The notes beneath the pieces were generated by a model. That model saw nothing but the letters and a program-made list of their open reading frames with translations. It was not told where the DNA came from and searched no databases. Shown here in pieces: positions 9,394-18,082 of a stretch of DNA of 64,000 bases. This DNA is from a bacterium BMS3Bbin13 (GTDB lineage: Bacteria > Pseudomonadota > Gammaproteobacteria > 21-64-14), in contig BDTW01000042.1 in NCBI GenBank assembly GCA_002897735.1, forward strand, positions 1 to 64,000, written 5' to 3'. Both the position numbers and the translations under genes were made by a program. The number at the start of each line of letters is the position of its first letter. Position 1 is the first letter of the stretch.

Positions 9394-12300
9394 GCTGGGC
9401 CTTCACAATCCCGAAAATCATGCCCACAAGGCCTTCATCATCGCCGAGCTTCGACCGGATGGCATTGCGGACTTCCCGCTCTTTGAACTTGTTGCCGCGC
9501 CAGTCGGCCTTCTTTACCCGACGAATGGCATCGTCCACGGCCAATGCAGTCGCTTCGCCGGCATCGGCAGCCGTATCCGCCACCTGATCCAGCACCCGTT
9601 CTTCCAGTCCCTTGGCATCTTTCAAGTTGTCATACAACGCACGACGGGCGGGGCTGTTGATACTAAACGGATAGCGCCGGGTATCCGGCCGGCTCACTTG
9701 CCGGGTCAGCGCGACGATCTCGGCCAGATAGCCCTTGTAGTCCAGCGCCTGCTGCTTACGCCGCAGGATCAGGGCGTCCAGCAACTCCGACATCCTTTCA
9801 TAGTACTTGGGGTTGACCGCCATCTCATCGATGATCAGCCGGCGCACGTTGTTCTCGATGGTCTCGGCCATCGCCTCGTGGTCCTCGCGCAGGCCTTGGG
9901 GCAAGGACTCGATGGCCGCCTCACCGTGCTCGACGATCAGTTGAACCAGCGTCAAATCGTCGAAGGCCGAGAGCGACTCGCTCTCTTCGGCCCGGATGTA
10001 GGTGTCGAGCAGGTGGCGCATAGCCGGCTCGTACATCTTCATGTCGATGTAATCGCCGCTGGCGAGCTTCACCTCCTCGCGGACCTTCTCGTAGTGACCG
10101 ACCTCGTCCTTGATCGCCTGCGCCTCGGCTTCGGTGTATCCGGCCTGGCCCATCTCGTTGGCCAGGTTGGCATAGGCACGCAGGAACCCGGCGACCAGCT
10201 TGTAGAGGGTAACCCGCTTGGGTTCGTTCTCCTTGAGCCGAGCGGCGTTGCCGCTCTCCGCGGCGCAAAAGTAGCGCAGATAGGCCCTCGTATCCCGGGG
10301 CGGTTCCACCGGCTCGCACAGTGCCTTGATCGCCTCGCGCGCCTCCTCCAGCCGCTCCCGGCCCTGCTGCAGCCGGTCTTTCAGCAGGCCCTTCACATCG
10401 GTCGCATCAAAGCCGCCGAAGGCCTCGCCGGTGTAGTTCTTGAGCGACTGTTCCAGCGACCGGAACAGGTCCTTGTAGTCGATGATGTAGCCGTATTCCT
10501 TGTCCTCGCCGTCGAGGCGGTTTACCCGGCAGATCGCCTGGAACAGGCCGTGGTCCTGCATCGGCTTGTCGATGTAGAGGTAGGTCGCGGGGGGGGCGTC
10601 GAACCCGGTCAGCAGCTTGTCCACCACGATCAACAGCTTCATCTGTCCCGGCTCTTCGATAAAGCGCCGCTTCACCTCCTGCTCGAAACGCTCGACCTTG
10701 GCCATCGCCGTGTCTTCGGGCTCGTTGAAATGCGCCGCCAGCATCTTGCGGTAGATATCGTATTGCCGGAGCTTTTCGGTGAGTCCCTCGCCGGTCTCTT
10801 CACCCTTGATGTCCGCCGGAGCGGGTTTGTAAGAGGTGACGATGGCGCATTTGTCCGCCAGGCCGGTGCGCTGGAACATCTCGAAGAAGCGGCAGGCCGA
10901 GTAGATGCTGCCGGAGATGAGTATCGCGTTGCCGTGTCCGCTCTTCAGCCGGTCGCGCGTCTCCATGTCCAGCAGGATGTCATTGACGATCTGGGTCAGC
11001 CGGTCCCGGGCGGAGAGCACCTTCTGCATCGTGCCCCAGCGCCGCTTGAGCTGGGCCTTCGCCACATCGGTCAACCCCTGGGTCTTGAGTTCGAACCACT
11101 GGTCGATCTTCGCCTGCGAGGTGATGTTCTGATCGATATCGCGGGCCTCGTAGCGCAGGTCGAGCACCACGCCGTCGCGCACCGCCTCGTCGTACTTGTA
11201 GGTGTGGATGTGCGGCCCGAAGGTCTCGATGCTGCGGCGCTTGTCGGCCTTGAGTAACGGTGTGCCGGTGAAGCCGATCAGCATCGCCCCCGGCAGCAGG
11301 GCCTTCATGGCATCGTGCAGCTTGCCGGACTGGGTGCGGTGACACTCATCCACGAAGACGAAAATCTCACCCTTGACGTGGAAGCCCCGGGGCAGGTGGC
11401 GGCGGAGGTCTTCGAGGAAGGCATCGATGTCGCCTTCCTCCGAGGCGCCGAACTTGTGGATCAGCGAGGCGATCAGCCATTCATCGCCGGCACCCAGCAC
11501 CCGCACCAGATCCGCGCCGCTCCGGGTGCGGTAAATATCCTCGTTGACGCCCTTGAACACCTTTTCGATCTGCTCGTCCAGCTCGGTGCGATCGGTAATA
11601 ACCAACACCCGGGAATCCTGTACCTGCTCGCGGATCCACTTGGCCAACCAGACCATGATCAGGCTCTTGCCGCTGCCCTGGGCGTGCCACAAGATGCCGC
11701 CCTCGCGGCGCTCGACGCGCGTCTCGGCCGCCCGCACGCCGAAGTACTGATTGTGGCGGCAGGTCTTCTTGATGCCCGCGTCGAAGACCATGAAGTCGTG
11801 CACGATCTCGAGCAGCCGCTCCTTGCCGCAGATCTGGCCGAGTTCCCGCAGCAGCGGGTTGTCGCCGGCGCCGGCCGAGATCCCGGCCGGCGCATCGGCC
11901 TCCTTCCAGCGCAGCCAGTACTTCTCCGGGGTCCCGATCACGCCGTAGCGCAGCCCCTCGGTCTCGTTGCCGGCCAGCACCCACTGCACCGTGGTGTAGA
12001 ACGACTCGATGAACGCCTTCTTCTGGCTGTCCAGGCTCTGGCGAATGCCCTCGCTCACCGACACCGTCGAGCGCTTCAGCTCCAGCACCCCCAGGGCGAT
12101 ACCATTCACATAGAGCACAATATCCGGACGCTTGGTGTTCTCGCCGGTGATCGTCACTTCCTCGGCAATGGCGAAGTCGTTGTTGCCGGGGTGCGCCCAA
12201 TCGATGAGCCAGACGGTGAAATACTGATCGCCGGCCTCCAGCTTCACCTTCACCCCGTAGCGCAGCAGGCCGTAGACCTCGCGGTTGGCGTCATAAAGGG

Positions 12301-12544
12301 TCTTGCTGCCGCCGAGCCCTGCGGCCTGATTCAGCTCGTGCAGCACCTTACCAATGATCTTGCCGTTGCAGCCCTGCCGCTTGAGCCAGCCGGTGAGCAG
12401 GGCCTCCTCGACGTTGCTGTTGCCCTCGCGGTCTTTCCAATGGCCAAGGTAGGCGTAGCCGAGCGCATCCCGGAAGAATGCGATCACCCGCTGTTGGGTG
12501 CGAATCTCTCGTTCGCCTACGCTACTCACGCCTACGCTACTCAT
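9383..12544 (-). CDS. hsdR: Type I restriction enzyme, R subunit
   Basis: GGILWHAQGSGKSLIMVWLAKWI, DECHRTQSGKLHDAMKALLPGAMLIGFTGTPL, LLTGFDAPPATYLYIDKPM. The ORF track extends to 12637; the preferred ATG is at 12544. Confidence 0.93.
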   Translation of the reverse strand: MSSVGVSSVGEREIRTQQRVIAFFRDALGYAYLGHWKDREGNSNVEEALLTGWLKRQGCNGKIIGKVLHELNQAAGLGGSKTLYDANREVYGLLRYGVKVKLEAGDQYFTVWLIDWAHPGNNDFAIAEEVTITGENTKRPDIVLYVNGIALGVLELKRSTVSVSEGIRQSLDSQKKAFIESFYTTVQWVLAGNETEGLRYGVIGTPEKYWLRWKEADAPAGISAGAGDNPLLRELGQICGKERLLEIVHDFMVFDAGIKKTCRHNQYFGVRAAETRVERREGGILWHAQGSGKSLIMVWLAKWIREQVQDSRVLVITDRTELDEQIEKVFKGVNEDIYRTRSGADLVRVLGAGDEWLIASLIHKFGASEEGDIDAFLEDLRRHLPRGFHVKGEIFVFVDECHRTQSGKLHDAMKALLPGAMLIGFTGTPLLKADKRRSIETFGPHIHTYKYDEAVRDGVVLDLRYEARDIDQNITSQAKIDQWFELKTQGLTDVAKAQLKRRWGTMQKVLSARDRLTQIVNDILLDMETRDRLKSGHGNAILISGSIYSACRFFEMFQRTGLADKCAIVTSYKPAPADIKGEETGEGLTEKLRQYDIYRKMLAAHFNEPEDTAMAKVERFEQEVKRRFIEEPGQMKLLIVVDKLLTGFDAPPATYLYIDKPMQDHGLFQAICRVNRLDGEDKEYGYIIDYKDLFRSLEQSLKNYTGEAFGGFDATDVKGLLKDRLQQGRERLEEAREAIKALCEPVEPPRDTRAYLRYFCAAESGNAARLKENEPKRVTLYKLVAGFLRAYANLANEMGQAGYTEAEAQAIKDEVGHYEKVREEVKLASGDYIDMKMYEPAMRHLLDTYIRAEESESLSAFDDLTLVQLIVEHGEAAIESLPQGLREDHEAMAETIENNVRRLIIDEMAVNPKYYERMSELLDALILRRKQQALDYKGYLAEIVALTRQVSRPDTRRYPFSINSPARRALYDNLKDAKGLEERVLDQVADTAADAGEATALAVDDAIRRVKKADWRGNKFKEREVRNAIRSKLGDDEGLVGMIFGIVKAQRDY

Positions 12545-13934
12545 CGCTGTCCTCCAGCACTTCCCAGTGGCCGCCTCTCGCCCCTCCGACACGCCTGATC
12601 GCCCCTCGAGACTTGAGCTTTTCCAGCTGCATTTCAATCGCGCGGGTGCTCCTTCCCGTCGCTGCTGCTATTTCCGGTATCGTGACCTCGGCGTTCTGCT
12701 GAATCATCTCCAGGATTTTCCCCGAAGTTTTCCCCGAAGTTTTCCCCGAAGTTTTCTGGACTGCCTCTCCCGGCGATTCGGTGGAAAGGCTTGCGAGATA
12801 AGCCTTTGAGAACGGGAAGTTAAACCACAGGTCCCTTGGCTCCGCCCGAATCTCCGGCTCCGGCGTCCCAGCCTCGCGGCAGGCATCGAGCACCCGTTGG
12901 ATGCCCCGTCCCCAGGCCTCGATTTCACCCGCCCTGAAAAAGGTGTTGGCAATGTCCGGGTTGTAGGGCTCCGAGGGATGCTCGCCCATCAGCTGCGCGC
13001 TCGTCCAGTTCTCCGGAAGCTCGCCCGGATTCCAGATCAGCAAACGATCCGCATAGACGCGAATCTGAATCGGGGCGGGGACCGCATAGTCCCGATGGAC
13101 GACGGCATTCAGCAACGCCTCGCGCAGCGCACTCACCGGCATGGGGTAGCTCTCGATCCGCTGAATCCCCTCGTAGCGGATGCTGGCCTTCAAGTACTTC
13201 GTCAGCAGCAGGTCCATGGTCTTCTCGACCTGCGTGAACACAGCGCCCTGAACCTCGTCGTGATAGCGTAGATCGGATTCGCTTGCGAAGTAGCCGACCT
13301 TGATCGCGGCACCGGTGAAGAAGCGCTCTGGATCGGGATGGAATAGCAAGACGGCCGCCCGCTTGAGGTACCGGCCTTCCGTCAGCCGCAGCTTCTCGAT
13401 CAACCCCGGATCGTCCTCACCCAGAGCATCCGGTCCGAGACGTTTGCTGAGCGCCGCGCGCTCGCGGAACCTGGCCAGAGCCGCCGCATCCAAATCCCCA
13501 CCCGTCACACCCGGCAGCGGCACCCCGTCCCAGCGCTTGCCGATCTTGCCCAGCAAGAAGCGATCGAGGGCCGCGCCCTTGAGTACCTGCTTGGTGCTGC
13601 CGCTGCGATAGTGGTACTCGCCGCGGTAGCTGATCGGCACCGGATACGGCTCGACCACGATCCGCAGGTACGGCTTGCCATCCTCCTCCAACAGGTTGAT
13701 CTCCCCTACGATTCCGAGCAGGTCCCGCAGCTTGTTCGGCAACTCCTCCAGCAGCCGGGCCGCGTTCTCGAGGCCCACCACCCGCCCCTCGTCGTTGCGG
13801 CCGACGTCCAGCACACCGCCCTGCGCATTGGCGAAGCCGCACAGCCACTTCAGGTGCTCATCCCGCCACGAGGATTTCCACTCGATGTGCTGGTGCTCGT
13901 TCATGCCATGGGCTCCGCCGACGTCGCCTATCAA
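12537..13934 (-). CDS. AlbA_2/Schlafen-type ATP-binding protein with C-terminal HTH
   Basis: N-terminal EWKSSWRDEHLKWLCGFANAQGGVLDVGRNDEGRVVG; RecG-like LREALLNAVVHRDY; C-terminal winged helix ITIPEIAAATGRSTRAIEMQLEKLKSRGAI-type segment. Confidence 0.85.
   Translation of the reverse strand: MIGDVGGAHGMNEHQHIEWKSSWRDEHLKWLCGFANAQGGVLDVGRNDEGRVVGLENAARLLEELPNKLRDLLGIVGEINLLEEDGKPYLRIVVEPYPVPISYRGEYHYRSGSTKQVLKGAALDRFLLGKIGKRWDGVPLPGVTGGDLDAAALARFRERAALSKRLGPDALGEDDPGLIEKLRLTEGRYLKRAAVLLFHPDPERFFTGAAIKVGYFASESDLRYHDEVQGAVFTQVEKTMDLLLTKYLKASIRYEGIQRIESYPMPVSALREALLNAVVHRDYAVPAPIQIRVYADRLLIWNPGELPENWTSAQLMGEHPSEPYNPDIANTFFRAGEIEAWGRGIQRVLDACREAGTPEPEIRAEPRDLWFNFPFSKAYLASLSTESPGEAVQKTSGKTSGKTSGKILEMIQQNAEVTIPEIAAATGRSTRAIEMQLEKLKSRGAIRRVGGARGGHWEVLEDSDE
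12716..12756 (+). repeat. 12-bp tandem repeat (ttttccccgaag)x3
   Basis: Three exact units plus a partial; encodes repeated TSGK in the AlbA_2 protein. Confidence 0.9.
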
Positions 13935-14812
13935 TCGGCCTCCCGCTTCGAGTTAGTCTCGTAGATCGTCTTCGTGATGGGGCCCCGGAAGAGCTCTTCA
14001 TTGAGGAACTGCAAGAGTTTCTTCGCCGCGGACTTCCCCGCGGGAAAGACGATCCTGTCACCGGAGATTTGAATATTTACATCATACCCATTTGACTGCT
14101 GTTGAATTTGCATCGCGGAATAATTGTCAAGGACACCCGAATTCCGGAGCATGGCGAATCGCTTGCGGAACCACTGATTGGCACCGGTAGCCAAGGCCCC
14201 CGCGTTTTCCGGGGCCAGAATGTCGTGATCCAACACCTCGCGAATCTGCTGCTCCGACGCTTCCTCGTAGAAGTCGGCAAGTGGTAGGAAGGTGTTAACG
14301 GTACGGAAATTGTAGAACAGTAGCTTGTTGTCAGCCAGCAGATAAACCGCGCTCAACTTACCGTCGAGTGTCAGCCCGGGGCGTTGGCTGGTCTCGTAGG
14401 TGTCGTTCTGCAGGAACAGAAAACGGCCGGGTCGGATCACGTGGGAGCGGCTGAAGTTCTGAAACAGCATCAGCTCCTCTCCCTGGCCGTTTCTCGCAAA
14501 GGCCACGATGCCCTTGATCGCATCGATCAACGCTTCATTACTGCTGATCGCATCGAGGTTCGACACACTCTGGCTGGTCTCTGCCGAAAGCCACTCGGGC
14601 AGGGTATAGTCCGGTATGCGGAACCTTTCATGCTCCTCCAGCTGATACCCGATGTTGAAGTCAATTTCATGAATATTATCGACGAATGTGTCGTACTGGT
14701 CTTGCCAGTTACCCGCGAGTGAGTGTTGCAGCGCCTGATGCAGAGGGATCCACAACAAGCGAGTCTGGCCGCCTTGTTTGACGACCGCCGCAAGCTGGAA
14801 GTTCTCAAGCAT
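13931..14812 (-). CDS. kwaB: KwaB-like protein (DUF4868-type), Kiwa anti-phage system
   Basis: MLENFQLAAVVKQGGQTRLLWIPL...IKGIVAFARNGQGEELMLFQNFSRSHVIRPGRFLFLQND...YETNSKREAD; start overlaps the end of the upstream small membrane protein gene. Confidence 0.65.
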   Translation of the reverse strand: MLENFQLAAVVKQGGQTRLLWIPLHQALQHSLAGNWQDQYDTFVDNIHEIDFNIGYQLEEHERFRIPDYTLPEWLSAETSQSVSNLDAISSNEALIDAIKGIVAFARNGQGEELMLFQNFSRSHVIRPGRFLFLQNDTYETSQRPGLTLDGKLSAVYLLADNKLLFYNFRTVNTFLPLADFYEEASEQQIREVLDHDILAPENAGALATGANQWFRKRFAMLRNSGVLDNYSAMQIQQQSNGYDVNIQISGDRIVFPAGKSAAKKLLQFLNEELFRGPITKTIYETNSKREAD

Positions 14813-15341
14813 TCGCGCCTCCCGTATGCAGATAGATGGTGCGCGCGAGCTGTACCGTCTGCACATCCTTGCCGGGCCGCCACAATTCTTCCTTGCTGAT
14901 CAGCAGATAGGAAACGCCATCACCGTTCTTGACGGAGTAGAAGTGATAGCCGAGCAAGCCCATCACCGGATTGAAATGAAAGGCCCCGGCGTGAGCGATG
15001 ACGAGAAAGATGATTCCAAGAATGTACGCGCCCGTCAGCCACTCGCCGGTAAACGCCATGTTCTCCGAAGAGATAAACGGCAAGAGGTAGGCCAACAGAA
15101 AGGCCAGCACTTCCTGGTCGGTGCGCTCGAACTCCTTGATATGGATCAGGTGCTCCTGGGCGTTCTTCGCCGCGTATCGCAACAATCCCCAGCAGAGGAA
15201 GACCAAAAGCACGGCAGCAGCTAGCCAGGTACCCCAGCGCACAACCGGCTCGTGGCGCGCAAACTGGTTGACCGCCACGGCTCCCAATACCGGAGACAGG
15301 GATGTCGAAACCAGCAGGAACTTGGCGAAGGTGTTCAGCAT
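14805..15341 (-). CDS. kwaA: KwaA-like membrane protein, Kiwa anti-phage system
   Basis: 178 aa with about four hydrophobic segments (FAKFLLVSTSLSPVLGAVAV, WGTWLAAAVLLVFLCWGLL, EVLAFLLAYLLPFI, LTGAYILGIIFLVIAHAGAF); overlaps the KwaB-like ORF. Confidence 0.6.
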   Translation of the reverse strand: MLNTFAKFLLVSTSLSPVLGAVAVNQFARHEPVVRWGTWLAAAVLLVFLCWGLLRYAAKNAQEHLIHIKEFERTDQEVLAFLLAYLLPFISSENMAFTGEWLTGAYILGIIFLVIAHAGAFHFNPVMGLLGYHFYSVKNGDGVSYLLISKEELWRPGKDVQTVQLARTIYLHTGGANA

Positions 15342-15344
15342 GAG

Positions 15345-15463
15345 GGTGTCTCCTCCATCACCTCGGGTTTCACCAGCCGCACCCGGCCGGTGAGGAGCTG
15401 CTGCATCATGCCCTGCTTGACGGCGCGGGTCTTGTCCCGGCGGCGCTCTCGGCGTCCATGTCG
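15345..15463 (-). pseudogene. hsdS 3'-end fragment (copy A)
   Basis: Encodes DKTRAVKQGMMQQLLTGRVRLVKPEVMEETPSC*; near-identical to the end of hsdS at 16754-16860. Confidence 0.8.
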
Positions 15464-15590
15464 AACAGCTCGGCCATCTGCCTCTGCGTCAGCCGGGCGG
15501 TTTCGCCCTACAGCCGAACCTCAACCTGCTATGCATCGTTCTCGAAGATGATGCTGTCGCTCAGGTCCTGCACTCTGCGGGCCGCTCGGG
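15455..15590 (-). pseudogene. RhuM-family N-terminal remnant fused to hsdS tail
   Basis: Minus translation IIFENDA*QVEVRL*GETARLTQRQMAELFDMDAES; resembles the RhuM N-terminus (VEVRLEGETVWLTQAQMAELF) with two stops. Confidence 0.5.
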
Positions 15591-15592
15591 AT

Positions 15593-15814
15593 TCATTCGT
15601 CGCTGCCGGGCTCACGCGCGTCCTCGAACGGTCTCGACGACTCGGCAGAGTTGCGCCGCGCATCAGCGGGCGGATTGGGGCCGATAAAAACCGGATGCCC
15701 CGACTGCCACACCACCGCGTACTGCCCCAGCCGGCGCTTGCGCTCCAGCGCCTCATGCACGGCCTCGCGCAACGTCTCCAGTATGATCCGATCGTCGTCA
15801 TCCAGTGGTTTCAT
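15593..15814 (-). CDS. Small protein downstream of zeta-like toxin; candidate TA partner
   Basis: 73 aa MKPLDDDDRIILETLREAVHEALERKRRLGQYAVVWQSGHPVFIGPN...; ATGA overlap with the zeta-like ORF. Confidence 0.6.
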   Translation of the reverse strand: MKPLDDDDRIILETLREAVHEALERKRRLGQYAVVWQSGHPVFIGPNPPADARRNSAESSRPFEDAREPGSDE

Positions 15815-16398
15815 AACCCGGCCTCGCGCTCCAGATGGGCCACCATGTCCTGGTCGATTATTCTACGTTCTTCGGCCCGCTGCACAAACACCGGCACGGG
15901 CGCTGTCCCGCTGTTTATGTAGCAGCGGGTGCGATCGACAGCGGGCGCGTAGCGCAGGAACAGGTTACGCAGACTGCGTGCGAAGCGTCGCTCGATCGCA
16001 TCTGCGGGAATGCCATGGCCGCCGTGGGCCACCCGTTCAGCCACACGCAGTCTGGACATTTCCACGTTTGGCAAGGCCAAGTAGATCAGTTCGACGCGCC
16101 AACCCGCGCTTTTGAGGCGGGCGATCAGGCGCCGATACCCCTGCCCGGACAGCGTGGTCTCGAATCCGAAATCCCGGCGCCCTCGAACATGGCGTTCGAT
16201 TTCCTCCAGGTAAATCCGGGCCGCAGCAATCCTTTCCCTTTCCGGCGCAAGCGGCGACATGCCTGCGGCAATCAGATCGGCATTGACAAATCGGCGGCAA
16301 TTTGCCGCTTCTGGCAGGTATTTCAAGGCAAAGGTGGTCTTGCCCGCACCGTTCGGGCCGGCAATGATCCAGCACACCGGTTGCCGCTCAGCGCTCAT
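15811..16398 (-). CDS. Zeta toxin family P-loop kinase
   Basis: CWIIAGPNGAGKTTFALKYLPEAANCRRFVNADLIAAGMSPLAPERERIAAARIYLEEIERHVRGRRDFGFETTLSGQGY; Walker A, NADLIA and ETTLSG motifs. Confidence 0.88.
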   Translation of the reverse strand: MSAERQPVCWIIAGPNGAGKTTFALKYLPEAANCRRFVNADLIAAGMSPLAPERERIAAARIYLEEIERHVRGRRDFGFETTLSGQGYRRLIARLKSAGWRVELIYLALPNVEMSRLRVAERVAHGGHGIPADAIERRFARSLRNLFLRYAPAVDRTRCYINSGTAPVPVFVQRAEERRIIDQDMVAHLEREAGL

Positions 16399-16505
16399 AC
16401 CAATCGCCCCCGGTCGGTGAGGAGCTGCTGCATCATGCCCTGCTTGATTTGGTTCGTTTTGTTGTGGCGATGTTCCGGGGCCGCGATTTCGGCGTCCATG
16501 TCGGA
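16396..16505 (-). pseudogene. hsdS 3'-end fragment (copy B)
   Basis: gtcggtgaggagctgctgcatcatgccctgcttgatttggttcgttttgttgtggcgatgttccggggccgcgatttcggcgtccatgtcggagag closely matches the hsdS end at 16770-16865. Confidence 0.85.
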
Positions 16506-16551
16506 GAGGGCGGCGGCTGGCGGCTCCCCCGGCGCAGAGCGCCTGCGGATG

Positions 16552-16577
16552 GGTGACACCGCGGGAGCGGTGTCACC
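16552..16577. repeat. Perfect palindrome GGTGACACCGC-GGGA-GCGGTGTCACC
   Basis: 11-bp stem, 4-nt loop. Confidence 0.9.
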
Positions 16578-16621
16578 AGGCTGCCAGGTTGCCGGGTTCC
16601 CTCGCCCCTCTCCCTCGTCTC

Positions 16622-16652
16622 CCTGGTGACACCGCTCTGCGGTGTCACCAGG
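16622..16652. repeat. Perfect palindrome CCTGGTGACACCGC-TCT-GCGGTGTCACCAGG
   Basis: 14-bp stem, 3-nt loop. Confidence 0.9.
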
Positions 16653-16702
16653 CTGCGCGGTGTTACCAGATTTCCGGGTTTCCTCGTCCTCTCGTCCCTC
16701 GC

Positions 16703-16721
16703 GACACCGCTCTGCGGTGTC
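16703..16721. repeat. Palindrome GACACCGC-TCT-GCGGTGTC
   Basis: Same core as neighbouring copies. Confidence 0.9.
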
Positions 16722-16753
16722 ACGCATCCGAGGCCGCTCCGCGGTGCGGCCTC

Positions 16754-18082
16754 TCATACCAGCCGCACCCGGCCGGTGAGGAGCTGCTGCATCATGCCCC
16801 GTTTGATTTGCTTCGTTTTGTCGCGGCGATGTTCCAGGGCCGCGATTTCGGCGTCCATGTCGGAGAGGACGGTAGCGATCGCCTGTTGTTCGTCAGGAAG
16901 AGGCATGAAAAACTCTAGCTTCCCAATATCGGTCATCCCAATGTTGCCCTGAGACGAGGAGTTCGTGAAGTACTCGATCTGTTTGATCACATGCGAGGTC
17001 TGGAGGTTGAAATAGACGAAGTGTGGAACTCCTTGCTCGTCTGGCCGGATCAATGCGATTGGTGACCAGATGTTGAACTCCCAATCAAAATCAACGATGG
17101 CAACCTTTCCAACGGATGCCGCCTTGCCCAGGAGGACATCCCACTTCTGCGGCTTGCACTTTTTTGAAAACTCATGGTGGTCGTCGAGTGAGATGTATCT
17201 AAGGTCTGCAGTGTCGACTCGGTTGTGGGAGAGATTGTTTACTGAAAGGAAGGGGATCCCCTCGGACAGGAACTTTGGAGTCAGGTGAGGTCCATCCGTC
17301 ACCGGGATCTTGGTGATGTCCCGTATCCGCTTCGTCTCCCACTCCCCGCTGAAGCCCGGCAGGCGGGTCTTGCCGGTGAGGAGTTGCTGCATGGCGGCCT
17401 GCTTGATGGCCCGCTTCTTGGCGATCAGCGCCTCCAACGCCCCCAGCAACCCATCCACATCCGACAACGCCTCGGCGATGGCGCGTTGTTCGGGGATATC
17501 TGGAATAGGTATGGGTAACCGTGTAATAACACTCTGGTCGACGGTGGTCATCGTCGTGGTCTTGGCGCTGGCCACCAAGTACTTGCGCGCTATCGACGAC
17601 GTGCAGTAGCGAAACAGGAAGAATCCGTCGACTTTGCTGCGATCAGGGCATGCACGGATCAGGTGGCAATCGAATACGATCGGGTCCGAGGTATCGCGAG
17701 AATAGACATTACAGTGCGCGATTCCTTCAGGTGTAAGCGATGAGCGGGTGAAAAAGATGTCACCATGACTGACGGAATAGCTCTTGATCTCAGTTGCTGT
17801 TGCGTCAAACAGCTCCAAGCTTTCGAGTAAAATCGGAATTGCGTGGTACAGGTTGATGACGTTGATCAGTTTAATCCCGTGTCCTTTTTTACCGGGGGCG
17901 TTGAACACCCCATTCTGGACGGGTTTTTTCAACACATTGCCCAGAATGTCGCTGCCCCAGTCAATTGGGATGACTCCTGCGTCGGTCCGCTTGTACCCAG
18001 AGGGTACCTCCTGTATTTCATCCGTTGTGGAGTAGCCGGCCCCCTGTTCGTGAACCTGCGTGGCCTCGCTGCTCATCCCCAC
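16754..18082 (-). CDS. hsdS: Type I restriction-modification specificity subunit
   Basis: Two TRD halves with conserved repeats (IPDIPEQRAIAEALSDVDGLLGALEALIAKKRAIKQAAMQQLLTGKTRL and MPLPDEQQAIATVLSDMDAEIAALEHRRDKTKQIKRGMMQQLLTGRVRLV). Confidence 0.95.
   Translation of the reverse strand: MGMSSEATQVHEQGAGYSTTDEIQEVPSGYKRTDAGVIPIDWGSDILGNVLKKPVQNGVFNAPGKKGHGIKLINVINLYHAIPILLESLELFDATATEIKSYSVSHGDIFFTRSSLTPEGIAHCNVYSRDTSDPIVFDCHLIRACPDRSKVDGFFLFRYCTSSIARKYLVASAKTTTMTTVDQSVITRLPIPIPDIPEQRAIAEALSDVDGLLGALEALIAKKRAIKQAAMQQLLTGKTRLPGFSGEWETKRIRDITKIPVTDGPHLTPKFLSEGIPFLSVNNLSHNRVDTADLRYISLDDHHEFSKKCKPQKWDVLLGKAASVGKVAIVDFDWEFNIWSPIALIRPDEQGVPHFVYFNLQTSHVIKQIEYFTNSSSQGNIGMTDIGKLEFFMPLPDEQQAIATVLSDMDAEIAALEHRRDKTKQIKRGMMQQLLTGRVRLV

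Noticed and set aside
9326-11257. 643-aa plus-strand ORF opposite hsdR
   Set aside because: Antisense shadow of hsdR.
16552-16721. CRISPR array
   Set aside because: The repeated units are palindromes with irregular, related spacers; no regular repeat-spacer pattern and no cas genes.
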